From CALJXB01 sp965225935 (GTDB lineage: Bacteria > Pseudomonadota > Alphaproteobacteria > Kiloniellales > JAKSDN01), in contig CBDDCC010000010.1 of the NCBI GenBank assembly GCA_965225935.1, positions 62,001-126,000 on the forward strand: a DNA stretch of 64,000 nucleotides, read 5' to 3'. Within the stretch, counting starts at the first letter, position 1; every line of letters begins with the position of its first letter. A model generated the notes under the pieces. That model did not search any database. It was not told where the DNA came from and saw nothing but the letters and a program-made list of their open reading frames with translations. Below, piece by piece: positions 42,973 to 52,180 of the stretch. The position numbers and the translations under genes are program-made.

Positions 42973-44299
42973 GGTAGATCTCCCTCGGTTGCCTCGTGTC
43001 TCGCGCCGACCGCCCGGCGTGCTCATGGCGCATCGTGCTGCCGGCGGAAGCGCGGAGGCTTGCGGCGGCGAGGCGGAGTCTGCCGGCCTTTGACGACAAT
43101 GCCGTGTCGAGACGGCACCATGGCTTGATCAAGCTTGCTGCCGAACGCGGATCCCCCGGCGATCGCCGCGATGCCTCTGAGTCACGCGGCCCCCTCAAGA
43201 GCGGAGCGGCCGCGTGATGCAGGCCCCGGTCTCATTTGCGGCCGCGGCGGCGTGGCCGGGATTCCAGCGCTGCCCGGCTCGGCCGTGCAACTAAAAATGT
43301 CGTGATACGCGACCTTGCGCGGCGTCTGGTCCTCGCGGAAGGCGCATTGCAGGGTGTCGGCGGGGAGCTTCGAGCGGAAGCCGAGGGCGCGGAGGTCGCT
43401 GGGGCCTTGCGGACCTCGATGGGTTCGGTGTCGTTGTTCCGACGTCCGCCCCCCTGTCCGTCGTTGCGGTGGCCGAAGCGAAAATGACCCCGGCGCCAAT
43501 AGTCCCGAGAACCGAACGCCCCGCGAATGCCGTCGCGGGATCCCGACATGCGCTACCCCACCCCGGTTGGCAGGGTCTTCGCCCTCGTCAGGCCCCCGAT
43601 GCGGCGTGGCGCGTCTGACCATCGGGGCGCGGTGCGGGCTATCTGTTGAGGTCCGGCAAGGGTCCGGGCGTGGTTTCGGAGACTTCGGTTGCTATGACGA
43701 CGGCGCTGGTGACGCCTGGTTTCACTCTGCGTGATCTTGCACTGTGTAACGCCCTATCCTGCTTGAGCCCGGATGGCCCCTTGCCGGTGTCTTGAAGATG
43801 GCAAGTCGCTGTGGCGGAATTCGGAATGAAATAAGGGAATATTTAGGCAGCAACGTAAAATCCAGTATATTGCCCGTTAATTATTATGGTGAATAAAGTA
43901 TTAACACGGGGGTTCATTGCGCTGATCTTGAGGATTGCCGGGCGCCTCCTCGCCGCCGTCCCGCCGCCGTCCCGCGCGGTTCTGCCCGGACACCGTCAGC
44001 CTGCGAAGACGCTTCCCGAGTCCGCTTGACCGCGGATTGGACCTGACGTATAGGAGGCGCATGAGATCGCGCATCGTCTTCCTGCACCGGCGACCGGAGC
44101 TGGCCATCGACCCGACCGGATAGGTCGGACGAAGACGCGCGCGCGAAAACCCGGTTTCTCCATCCCGTTTCCGAAGTTCCACGAGGTTTGACGCCCGCGT
44201 TTGCCGGCTGCGGCGCCGCGACACTCGGCGTTCGACGACCGGCGCGTTCCGGGGCCTGCCCCCGGGCTCCCTGTCACGCCTCATCCGGAAACGCCAATC
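42973..44299. other. 1.3-kb gene-poor interval
   Basis: No gene is supported. Several frames on both strands (for example 43182-43622 and 43315-43734) are Arg/Pro/Gly-rich shadows without signals, family motifs or ribosome-binding sites. Positions 43800-43910 form a sharply AT-rich patch (with TTAATTATTATGG) in otherwise GC-rich DNA. It may hold a promoter, an unannotated small RNA or recombined DNA. The promoter of the MATE gene should lie near 44150-44290. Confidence 0.4.
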
Positions 44300-45700
44300 A
44301 TGAACACGACCCTCGAACCGAGCGACGCTCCGCTCGCTCCGGACCGCCCCTGGCGGCGGGAAGGCCACGCCATGCTGCTGCTGGCGGTGCCGCTCGTCCT
44401 CACCGAACTCGCCCATATGGCCATCGTCACCACCGACGTGGTCATGATGGGCTGGCTGGGCCCGGAGGAGCTCGCCGCCGGCTCCCTGGCCGGCCACCTC
44501 TATGGCTTCCTCGACTACTTCGGCCTGGCGGTGCTGAGCGCCGTTTCGCCCATCCTGGCCCAGCAGCTGGGCGCGCGCCGCTTCAGGTTCGTCCGCCGTA
44601 CCGTGCGCCAGGGCTTCTGGGCGGCGCTGATCCTGGCGCTGCCCTGCATAGCCGTGGTCTGGCAGGCCGAGCCGCTGCTCCTGCTGCTCGGCCAGGAACC
44701 GGAGCTCGCCAGCGCCGCCCGGCCCTACCTGCGGCTCATGGTGCTGGGATTCCTGCCGGGCCTCTGGTTCATGGTGCTGAGCGAGTTCCTGGTGGCCCAC
44801 GTCCGGCCGCGGGTCCTCCTGGTGGTGGCGGTGCTGGGCGTCGCTATCAACGGGCTCGCCGACTACACGCTCATGTTCGGCAACTTCGGCTTCCCGCGCC
44901 TCGGGCTGGCCGGCGCCGGCGTCGCCAGCGCCACCACCAACAGCTTCATGTTCCTCTCGCTGCTGGGCTTCGTGCTGATCGACCGGCGCCTCAGGCGCTA
45001 CCGCCTGCTCGGCCGCTTCTGGCACGCCGACTGGCCGCGGCTCATGGAGATCTTCCGCCTCGGCCTGCCCATCGGCGTGAGCAACGTCGCCGAGAGCGGC
45101 ATGTTCTTCGCCTCGGCCCTCCTGATGGGGCTGCTGGGCACCGTGCCGCTCGCCGCCTATGCGGTCGCCGTCCAGTGCGTCGCGGTGGCCTACATGATCC
45201 CCTTCGGCGTCGCTCAGGCGGCGGCGGTGCGGGTCGGCCGGGCGATCGGCGCGGGCGATCACCGGGCCGCCGACCGGGCCGGCTGGACGGCCCTGGGCCT
45301 CGGCGTGGGCTTCTCGGCGGTCCCGGCGGCGCTCTTCTGGTTCTTCGGCGAGGCGCTGGCGGAGCTGTTCCTCGACCCGTCGCTGGCCGAGAACCGTCCG
45401 GTGATCGAGCTTGCCGTCGCGTTCCTCGCCGTCGCCGCCTTCTTCCAGATGGCCGACGCCATCCAGGCGGTCGCCGCCGGCGCCCTCAGGGGCTACAAGG
45501 ACACCCGCGTCCCCATGCTGATCGCGGTGGTCTGCTACTGGGGCATCGGCTTTCCGACGGCGGCTTTCTTCGGCGTCCACCTGGGCGAGGGCGGCGAGGC
45601 CATCTGGATCGCCCTGGCGCTCGCCCTGGCGGTGATCAGCCTGCTGCTGGTGCGGCGCTTCCGGCGCCAGTCGGCCCGCCTGGCCGTGGCCATGGCGTAG
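44300..45700 (+). CDS. MATE-family multidrug/cation antiporter (NorM-like)
   Basis: This 466-aa inner-membrane protein has about 12 hydrophobic segments in two similar halves, with MATE patterns such as VVMMGWLGPEELAAGSLAGH (about 48-67) and FGVAQAAAVRVGRAIGAGD (about 298-316). It exports cationic drugs or metabolites in exchange for Na+ or H+. ATG 44300 is the start that leaves a normal MATE N-terminus; upstream frame is a Pro-rich extension. No linked regulator is seen. Confidence 0.92.
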   Translation: MNTTLEPSDAPLAPDRPWRREGHAMLLLAVPLVLTELAHMAIVTTDVVMMGWLGPEELAAGSLAGHLYGFLDYFGLAVLSAVSPILAQQLGARRFRFVRRTVRQGFWAALILALPCIAVVWQAEPLLLLLGQEPELASAARPYLRLMVLGFLPGLWFMVLSEFLVAHVRPRVLLVVAVLGVAINGLADYTLMFGNFGFPRLGLAGAGVASATTNSFMFLSLLGFVLIDRRLRRYRLLGRFWHADWPRLMEIFRLGLPIGVSNVAESGMFFASALLMGLLGTVPLAAYAVAVQCVAVAYMIPFGVAQAAAVRVGRAIGAGDHRAADRAGWTALGLGVGFSAVPAALFWFFGEALAELFLDPSLAENRPVIELAVAFLAVAAFFQMADAIQAVAAGALRGYKDTRVPMLIAVVCYWGIGFPTAAFFGVHLGEGGEAIWIALALALAVISLLLVRRFRRQSARLAVAMA

Positions 45701-45737
45701 GAGGAGGGCACGGCGGCCATTGGACGAGCGGCGCGGA

Positions 45738-46232
45738 CTACTGGGCCATTTCCCGCATCTCCAGCTCCTCGTAGATCTCGTCCAGCATCCAGTCGCGGAT
45801 CAGCTCCGGGATGTCGTCCTGGCTGAAGCTCTTCTGGGCCTGGGCGTCGAACACAAAGCGGGTGATGTGGGCCAGCTCCTCGCCGGTCAGCTCGATCTGA
45901 TAGCCGAGTTCCATCTCCTGCAGCACGATCATGGTGGAGGCGCCGCGCCACATGCGGGCGACGAAGTCGTAGACATTGACGTAGGGCTGGCTCGGATCGG
46001 CGTCGAGGGCGGGGCCGGCGAGGCCGCCGATGCCGTTGATGGAATGGCAGACCACGCAGCCCTTGCCGACGAAGAGCTTGCGCCCACGCTCGGCGTCGCC
46101 GAAGGGGATGACCAGGCCGCTGGCCGGGCTCGTCTCGTCCTGGGCCAAGGCCCGGGTCGCGAGAGCCGGCGGGGCGAGCAAAGCGGCGGCGAGGAGGGCG
46201 GCGGCGAGGAGGGGGCTGGCGAAGACGCGCAT
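45738..46232 (-). CDS. Single-haem c-type cytochrome, periplasmic
   Basis: This 164-aa protein has a signal peptide (LLAAALLAAALLAPPALA) and one haem-binding CVVCH (about residue 67), with the axial Met probably in MWRGASTMIV or ELGYQ context. It is an electron carrier. A long C-terminal tail (about 125-164) rich in acidic residues follows the haem domain. ATG 46232 with AGGAGCC upstream is chosen. It is convergent with the MATE gene. Confidence 0.88.
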   Translation of the reverse strand: MRVFASPLLAAALLAAALLAPPALATRALAQDETSPASGLVIPFGDAERGRKLFVGKGCVVCHSINGIGGLAGPALDADPSQPYVNVYDFVARMWRGASTMIVLQEMELGYQIELTGEELAHITRFVFDAQAQKSFSQDDIPELIRDWMLDEIYEELEMREMAQ

Positions 46233-46385
46233 GGGGGGCTCCTGAGAGGTGAGGGAAGAGGCATCGCCCGAGGCGCGGGGTCGGGGTCCCGCGACTCGGC
46301 GGTCGTCGATCCTGGCTGCGTGAAGACTAGGCGGCTCTTGCGGTCCGTCCTTGACCTGGCTCAATTCCAGGCCGGGCCGGAGCCT

Positions 46386-47153
46386 TCAGCCGCGTCCCGA
46401 AAAGTCCGGCTTACGTTTTTCCAGGAAGGCATTCACGGCTTCCTTCAGCTCCGCGGAGTCCAAACGCTCGACGAACTCCTGCGCCTCGGTGTCGATCCGC
46501 TCCTCGACCGCGAGTCGGTCCCACTTGAGGAGCGCCTTGGCGCGGCGCACGGCGGCCGGGGGCTTGGCGGCGACCTCCCGCGCCGCCTCCCGGCCTTGCG
46601 CCTCGAGCTCGCCCGCCGGACTGACGGCATTGACGAGGCCCAGCTCCCGGGCCGTCTCCGCACCAAAGGGCCGGGCCCAGAGCACCAGCTCGGCCGCCTT
46701 GGCGTGGCCGACGAGCCGCGGCAGGAGGTAGCTGGAGCCCGCCTCCGGCAAGAGGCCCAGGTCCACGAAGGGCATGCGGAAGACGGCCTCGGGGCTCGCC
46801 AGCACATAATCGCAGTGGAGCAGCAGGGTCGTGCCGATGCCGATCGCCACGCCGTCGACGGCGGCGATCAGGGGAACGGTCGAGCGGGCGAGGGCGGTGA
46901 CGAAACGGAAGACCTGGGCCGAGCGCCGGTCGGGCGGGCGCTCCAGGAAGTCCTTCAGGTCGTTGCCGGCTGTGAAGCAGCCCTCGCTGCCGAGGACCAG
47001 GAGGGCGCGGACGTCGCCGTCCGTCTCGGCCTCCTCCAGGGCCTCGGCCATCGCCGCATACATGGCCTCGGTGAGGGCGTTCTTCTTCTCTGGCCGGGCG
47101 AGGCGGATCTCTAGGATGCCGTCTCTGCGTTGGATCGCGATGTCGTCGGTCAT
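46386..47153 (-). CDS. Enoyl-CoA hydratase/isomerase family protein (crotonase fold)
   Basis: This 255-aa crotonase-fold protein has CoA/oxyanion elements in CFTAGNDLKDFLE (about 59-71) and VDGVAIGIGTTLLLHCDYV (about 99-117). One Glu is present at the second catalytic position (LLPEAGSS, about 136), while the first expected Glu position is Thr/Leu here. It may therefore be an isomerase or a diverged hydratase rather than a standard beta-oxidation enzyme. It probably shares a transcript with the EamA-type gene upstream (40-bp gap). Confidence 0.88.
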   Translation of the reverse strand: MTDDIAIQRRDGILEIRLARPEKKNALTEAMYAAMAEALEEAETDGDVRALLVLGSEGCFTAGNDLKDFLERPPDRRSAQVFRFVTALARSTVPLIAAVDGVAIGIGTTLLLHCDYVLASPEAVFRMPFVDLGLLPEAGSSYLLPRLVGHAKAAELVLWARPFGAETARELGLVNAVSPAGELEAQGREAAREVAAKPPAAVRRAKALLKWDRLAVEERIDTEAQEFVERLDSAELKEAVNAFLEKRKPDFSGRG

Positions 47154-47193
47154 TTCCTTGCGGTCTCCCGGTCGTCGGGTGGCGGACAGGCCG

Positions 47194-48111
47194 TTAGACG
47201 GCGCCGATGGGCGGCGGCGGGCGGCGCAGGCCGCTCAAGGCGTTGCCGGCGATGGCGGCCAGCAGCACCGCGCCGCCGACCAGGGTCCAGATCCCGGGCA
47301 GCTCGCCGATGAAGAGCCAGACCCAGACCGGCCCCAGCACCACTTCGCCCATGGCGAGGAGCGCCAGCTCGGCGGCCGGCACGGACTTGGAGCCGAGGGT
47401 GAAGAGGGTCAGGCCGAGGCCGAGCTGGATCACCCCCAGGCCGCAGGCGATCAGGGTGTCGCGGGGCGAGATGAGGAAGCTCTCGCCGCCGCCCCAGAGG
47501 AAGCCGGCCGCCACCAGGGCCGTGAACAGGCCGCCCAGGCAGACCGCCGGCAGCATGTCCGTCTTGTGCTGCCATCTGAGGAAGATCGCGAAAAGCGCGA
47601 AACCGAGCGCCGAGAGGATCGCCGCCGCATTGCCGATCAGGTGGCCGAGGGCGATGCCTTCGGCCACCATCACCGCGACCCCCAGGCTGCCGACGGACAT
47701 GGCGATCCAGGTGGCGCGGCGCACCGACTCCCCGAGCAGCAGCATGCCCAGGCCGGCCGCCATGAAGGGCGCGGTGGCGAAGAGGAACATGGCGTTGGCG
47801 ACCGTCGTGTTCTGCACCGAGACGATGCTGCCGGTAAAGGCGATCACCAGAGCGAAGCCGCCCAGCACGGCGGAGATGCCGGCGCCCCGGATCACCTTGA
47901 GAGGCCGGCCGCGGCCGCGCAGGGCGAGCACCAAGAAGAAATAGAGGAAGAGCGCCAAGGAGCGGTAGAAGAGGATCTGCCACGAGCCCGCCGCCTCGAT
48001 CGAGCGAACGGCGATCCCCAGGATCGACCAGCAGACGCCAGCCATCATCACCAGCGCGATGCCCTGGTGGTAGCTCGGCCCGCTCTTGACGGCCGGTGCC
48101 GCGCTGGTCAT
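47194..48111 (-). CDS. EamA/DMT-superfamily transporter
   Basis: This 305-aa inner-membrane protein has ten hydrophobic segments arranged as two EamA repeats (about 15-145 and 160-290). The drug/metabolite transporter superfamily exports amino acids, nucleotides or drugs; specificity is unknown. It lies upstream of the enoyl-CoA hydratase gene in the same orientation. Confidence 0.9.
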   Translation of the reverse strand: MTSAAPAVKSGPSYHQGIALVMMAGVCWSILGIAVRSIEAAGSWQILFYRSLALFLYFFLVLALRGRGRPLKVIRGAGISAVLGGFALVIAFTGSIVSVQNTTVANAMFLFATAPFMAAGLGMLLLGESVRRATWIAMSVGSLGVAVMVAEGIALGHLIGNAAAILSALGFALFAIFLRWQHKTDMLPAVCLGGLFTALVAAGFLWGGGESFLISPRDTLIACGLGVIQLGLGLTLFTLGSKSVPAAELALLAMGEVVLGPVWVWLFIGELPGIWTLVGGAVLLAAIAGNALSGLRRPPPPIGAV

Positions 48112-48232
48112 GACGACCGCTCCCCCGATTACAACTTCCTTGCAAGACAGCTATACGGGGAAGAGTGGCCGGGCGCACTCAAAAGAATGCCCTTCGCGCA
48201 GCGGCCGGACTGGCGTGCGCCGCGGTGTGAGC

Positions 48233-48619
48233 TTAGATCTCCAGCTTGGTGAAGTAGGTGAGCCGCTCGGAGACGACGCCCGTGGTGCCGATCTTGATGA
48301 GTCCGGCGCCCTCCAGCGCCGTGCCGGGCACCGTCCACCAGAGCCAGGTGGTCAGCAGGCCGGCGTCCTCCCGGGTCACCACCTCGCCGATGCGCATGAG
48401 CGGCGCCTGCTCCCGGCCGCCGCGCAAGGTCCGCACGGCAGCCTGCAACTCGTCGAAGTAGGCGGGCATGCCGTCCTTGGCGATGCGTCCGAAGTGGGGA
48501 TCGTCCAGCAGGTAGACCTCGTCGAGCACCGGCAGGACGGTCTCCGCGTCGCCGTTGATCCAGCCCTCGGAATAGGCGGCCAAGTGCCCGTAGGCCGCCA
48601 GCCGCTCGTCTGTGCTCAT
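48233..48619 (-). CDS. NTF2/SnoaL-like small protein
   Basis: This 128-aa protein begins MSTDERLAAYGHLAAYSEGW and looks like the cone-shaped NTF2-like fold (AAYSEGWINGDAETVLPVLD is the usual opening helix). Ligand unknown. Many such proteins are polyketide cyclase-like enzymes or sensors. The start at 48619 gives a typical length; the frame continues upstream only as a shadow across the neighbouring gene. Confidence 0.75.
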   Translation of the reverse strand: MSTDERLAAYGHLAAYSEGWINGDAETVLPVLDEVYLLDDPHFGRIAKDGMPAYFDELQAAVRTLRGGREQAPLMRIGEVVTREDAGLLTTWLWWTVPGTALEGAGLIKIGTTGVVSERLTYFTKLEI

Positions 48620-48723
48620 CGGATGCCCCCGTCGGTCCGAGCGTCCTCGGGGCCCAGGATAGCGGGCCGGCGGCCGGAGGAAAGCCCTTCGCGGCGGAGG
48701 GATGGCCGCCGGGCCTGCGGGTA

Positions 48724-49332
48724 CTAGTGGAAGGGGGCGCCGAAGACCACGCGGTGGAGCTGGTGGGCGGCGATCCCGAAGCAGAGGAGCGACAGGCCGC
48801 CCAGAGACACGAGCGGCCAGAAGAGGGCGTCGCGCGGCGAGATCACCTCTTCCTGGCCGCGCATCAGCCGTTGAATGCGCACCCAGGGACGGTTGTAGGA
48901 GGGCAGCAGCGGCCAGCCGAGCACGAAGGACCTGAGGGCGCGCTTGGCGAGGAAGAGGCGGAGCGCCTGGCCGTTCACATGGCCGTTGAGGGCAGCGCCT
49001 TCGTCGGCGTTGCCTTCGAGGGCCGCACGGTCGACCGTGATGCGCACGCAGTCGCCGGGGCGCACCCGGTCCGCCAGGGAGTCCTTGCCCCAGAGCGCGC
49101 CCAGGTAGTGCACGAACTTCTGCGGGTTGCGGTCGGTCTCGATCACCAGATAGGTGGGCTTCAGGGGAATGCGCCGGTTGCCCCGGATCTGGGTCTCGCG
49201 ATTGACGTCGTAGACGCAAGCGCTGATCTCGCGGGTGTCCTTCGAGGTTTCCTCGAGGGCCATGACGGCGAAGGCCACGCCGAACAGGGTCGCGGGAACC
49301 GCGAAGACGAAGGCGAGGAGGCGTGAGATCAT
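48724..49332 (-). CDS. Membrane-anchored protein of unknown function
   Basis: This 202-aa protein has a hydrophobic N-terminal segment (about 4-24, signal anchor) and a C-terminal membrane segment (about 172-192). A roughly 145-residue domain between them (VYDVNRETQIRGNRRIPLKP, PGDCVRITVDRAAL) probably faces the periplasm. No known family motif is recognised. It may form an operon with the downstream NTF2-like gene (104-bp gap). Confidence 0.7.
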   Translation of the reverse strand: MISRLLAFVFAVPATLFGVAFAVMALEETSKDTREISACVYDVNRETQIRGNRRIPLKPTYLVIETDRNPQKFVHYLGALWGKDSLADRVRPGDCVRITVDRAALEGNADEGAALNGHVNGQALRLFLAKRALRSFVLGWPLLPSYNRPWVRIQRLMRGQEEVISPRDALFWPLVSLGGLSLLCFGIAAHQLHRVVFGAPFH

Positions 49333-49432
49333 GGGGCTGGCCGAAGGGTCCCATCCCGGGGCGTGGCGGATGCTCCGACCCTAGGCCCTCAACCCCAAGC
49401 TTTGGTTAATCGGCCGGTCGGGACGGGGGCTC

Positions 49433-49695
49433 ATACCAAATCTTGATGGTAATGACCCATAGGGACGGACTCTCAGATCTTTCGGCTAGGAGCCCGTGTC
49501 GCAGCGATGTGGGGCATCGGAAGGCTCGGGCAACGCCGTTCGAAAGGTCTGAAAGTCCGCCGTCCCGGTCGCTTCTGGAGCGTTTCGGAGGGCGTCAGCA
49601 GGCCTTGCCGATGCCCCACATCGCCTGCGGCCTGCTTCCTACCCGAAACGAACCAAAAGCGATCCCTAGGGGTCATTACCATCAAGATTTGGTAT
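49433..49695. mobile_element. 263-bp palindromic MITE-like element
   Basis: The ends are perfect 26-bp inverted repeats (49433-49458, starting ATACCAAATCTTGATGG; and 49670-49695), extending to about 33 bp with one mismatch. A second nested pair, CGATGTGGGGCATCGG (49506-49521) and its complement (49609-49624), lies inside. It encodes no transposase; both strands read similar short frames, as expected for a near-palindrome. The right end coincides with the stop codon of the DMGDH-like gene (49695-49697), so insertion at or near that gene's 3' end is likely. It is a non-autonomous element or a large palindromic repeat of the host. Confidence 0.7.
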
Positions 49696-52160
49696 CAGTC
49701 ACCGGCGCGGGGCCGCAGATTGTCCGGGTCGTAGGGCGGGCGCTCCTGCAGGACCGCCGGCACCTCTTCGCCGAGGATCTGCACCGAGAGCCCGCGTCCG
49801 GCCATGGCCTCCGGTTCGCGGAAGTACGCGAGGGCGAGGGGCTTGCCGACCCGGTGGCCGTAGGCGCCCGAGGTGACCAGGCCGACCGGCCGACCGTCTC
49901 GCAGCACCGGGTGGCCGAAGAAGGGGTCGGGGCAGCCCTCCGCGCCGCCCTCCGTGCTGCCTTCTAGGGCGAGTAGGGCGAGCTGCCAGCGGCCGGGGGC
50001 CGACTCCCGGGCCAGCATCGCGTCCCGGCCGACGAAGTCCCGGCCCTCCGCCTTGACCAGCGCCTCCAGGCCGGACTCCAGCGGCGTGCGCTCGCTGGTG
50101 AGGTCCGCGCCCCAGGCTGGATAGCCCTTCTCGAGCCGGAGCGCGTTCATGGCATAGGCGCCGTAGAGGCCGGCGTCGAGGGGCCGGCCGGCTTCCCGCA
50201 GGGCGGCGAAGAGCGCGGCCTGGCGTTCCAGGGGGTGGTGCAGCTCCCAGCCCAGCTCGCCAACGTAGGAGACCCTGAGCGCCAGAACCGGAACCCCGGC
50301 CACCTCGATCTGCCGGGCCGTCAGCCAGGGGAAGGCGGCGTTGTCCAGGTCGGCGTCTGTGAGGCCTGCCAGCAGCTCCCGCGCCCGCGGGCCGGCCAGG
50401 GCGAGGACCCCGCGTTGTTGCTTCACGGTCTCGATCCTCACCCTGTCATACGGCGCGGCCCGGGCGCGCAGTTGGTCCAGGTCCTGGCGCTCGGCCGCCG
50501 CGGCGCTCACCAGGTAGAAGCGGTCTTCGTCTCCTTCGGCGACGGGCAGGCGGGTTACGGTGAACTCGCTCAGGACCCCGCCGGCCGGGCTCAGCAGGTG
50601 GGTGAGGGCGATGCCGCCCGGCCGGCGCGGCGGGCGGTTGGCGCCCAGGCCATCCAGGAAGGCGGCCGCGTCGGGGCCGGAGACCTCGAACTTGGAGAAG
50701 GCGCTGAGGTCGGCCAGGGCGACGCGGTCTCTAACGGCGGCGCAGTCCTCGGCGACCGCGTCGAACCAGCCGGCGCGGCGGAAGCTCAAGGGCGGCTCGG
50801 GCGCCCGGCCGTCCCGGGCGAACCAGTTGGGCCTCTCCCAGCCGTAGACGCAGCCGAAGACCGCGCCCTCGGCGGCGAGGGCGTCGTGGGCCGGCGTCTT
50901 GATCCGCGGCCGGCCGGCGGGGCGCTCCTCGAAGGGGTAGTGGACGGCGAACTGCATGCCGAAACCCTCGACGGCCTTGGCGAGCCGGTAGTCCCGGTCG
51001 GCGTAGCCGCCGAAGCGGCGCGGGTCGATGGCCAGGGGATCGGCCGGCGGCGCGCCCTCGACGATCCACTCGGCGAGGAAGCGGCCGGCCCCGCCGCCTT
51101 CCATCACGCCCATGCTGGAGCCGGTGAGCAGCCAGGCGTTGTCGAGGCCGAAAGCAGGTCCGATCAAGGGGTTGCCGTCTGGCGTGAAGGTGATGGGTCC
51201 ATTGACCACAGTCTTGATGCCGGCCTCCGCCAGGGCCGGCACCCGGGCCATGGCGGCGCCCACGATGTGCTCGATCCGCTCCAGGTCGGGCGGCAGCAGC
51301 TCCATGCCGAAGTCGGGCGGCACGCCGTCGACCGACCAGGGCTGGCCGCCGGTCTCGTAGGGCCCGCAGACGAAGCCGTCGCGCTCCTGGCGCAGGTACC
51401 AGCTCTCCTCCGGGTCGCGGATGATCGGCAACTCGGTCTCTCTCGCCGCCACCGCCTCGACCCGGTCGGTCACCAGGTACTGATGCAGCATGGGCACCAC
51501 CGGCAGGTCGAGGCCCATCATCTCGCCGATCTCCCGGCACCAGGTGCCGGCGGCGTTGACCAGGATCTCGGCGCTCAGCTCCCCCTCGGGCGTCTCGACC
51601 CGCCAAGTGCCGCTCGCCGTTCGCTCGATCCCCGTGACCGGCGTGTGGCGCAGGATCTCCGCGCCGGCCTGGCGCGCGCCCCTGGCCAGCGCCTGGGTCG
51701 CCTGGCTCGGATCCACGAAGCCGTCGTTGGGCTCGTAGATGGCGCCCAAGAGGCTCTCGGTCTCGACCAGGGGGTAGATACCCTTCAGTTCGGCGGGCGT
51801 CAGGATGTGGAAGTCGAAGCCGGCGAAGCGGCCGAGGCCCTGGACCTGGCGGAACTCGTCCATGCGGTCGGGCGAGCGGGTGATGCGAAGCGCGCCCGAT
51901 GGGTGGAAGCCGGCCGGCTGACCGGTCTCCTTCTCCAGGACCTCCTTGTAGAGGCGCACGCTGTGGGCGCGCAGGTTCATGATGGTGAGGTTGTGGGCGA
52001 AGTGGGTGCAGAGCCCGGCCGCGTGCCAAGTGGAGCCCGCGGTCAGCTCGCTCTTCTCCAGCAGCACCAGGTCGCGCCAGCCCAGCCGGGTCAGGTGATA
52101 GAGCAGCGAGCATCCCATGACGCCGCCGCCGATGACGGCCACCTTGGCCTCCTTGCGCAT
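49695..52160 (-). CDS. FAD-dependent oxidoreductase with C-terminal GcvT domain, dimethylglycine/sarcosine-dehydrogenase-like (copy A)
   Basis: This 821-aa protein is fused like mitochondrial dimethylglycine dehydrogenase. A DAO-type FAD domain (about 5-385) starts with VAVIGGGVMGCSLLYHL, and an aminomethyltransferase (GcvT) domain (about 430-815) binds tetrahydrofolate. WHAAG (about 45-49) carries the His that is covalently flavinylated in DMGDH/SDH relatives. The reaction is oxidative N-demethylation of a methylated amine, with formaldehyde captured on THF. It is 20 bp downstream of the paralogous copy B. Its stop TGA overlaps the end of the MITE-like element, so the original C-terminus may have been slightly changed. 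Confidence 0.9.
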   Translation of the reverse strand: MRKEAKVAVIGGGVMGCSLLYHLTRLGWRDLVLLEKSELTAGSTWHAAGLCTHFAHNLTIMNLRAHSVRLYKEVLEKETGQPAGFHPSGALRITRSPDRMDEFRQVQGLGRFAGFDFHILTPAELKGIYPLVETESLLGAIYEPNDGFVDPSQATQALARGARQAGAEILRHTPVTGIERTASGTWRVETPEGELSAEILVNAAGTWCREIGEMMGLDLPVVPMLHQYLVTDRVEAVAARETELPIIRDPEESWYLRQERDGFVCGPYETGGQPWSVDGVPPDFGMELLPPDLERIEHIVGAAMARVPALAEAGIKTVVNGPITFTPDGNPLIGPAFGLDNAWLLTGSSMGVMEGGGAGRFLAEWIVEGAPPADPLAIDPRRFGGYADRDYRLAKAVEGFGMQFAVHYPFEERPAGRPRIKTPAHDALAAEGAVFGCVYGWERPNWFARDGRAPEPPLSFRRAGWFDAVAEDCAAVRDRVALADLSAFSKFEVSGPDAAAFLDGLGANRPPRRPGGIALTHLLSPAGGVLSEFTVTRLPVAEGDEDRFYLVSAAAAERQDLDQLRARAAPYDRVRIETVKQQRGVLALAGPRARELLAGLTDADLDNAAFPWLTARQIEVAGVPVLALRVSYVGELGWELHHPLERQAALFAALREAGRPLDAGLYGAYAMNALRLEKGYPAWGADLTSERTPLESGLEALVKAEGRDFVGRDAMLARESAPGRWQLALLALEGSTEGGAEGCPDPFFGHPVLRDGRPVGLVTSGAYGHRVGKPLALAYFREPEAMAGRGLSVQILGEEVPAVLQERPPYDPDNLRPRAGD

Positions 52161-52180
52161 GGGCTCCCCCCGTTTCTCGC

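Noticed and set aside
43182..43734. Candidate genes on both strands in the 1.3-kb gap
   Set aside because: Arg/Pro/Gly-rich composition without domains, signal peptides or ribosome-binding sites.
43901..45580. Minus-strand 559-codon frame opposite the MATE gene
   Set aside because: His/Glu/Gln-rich shadow of a membrane-protein gene; no signal of a real protein.
49443..49967. Short frames on both strands through the palindromic element
   Set aside because: Near-identical readings on the two strands come from the inverted repeat itself and run into the neighbouring gene antisense.
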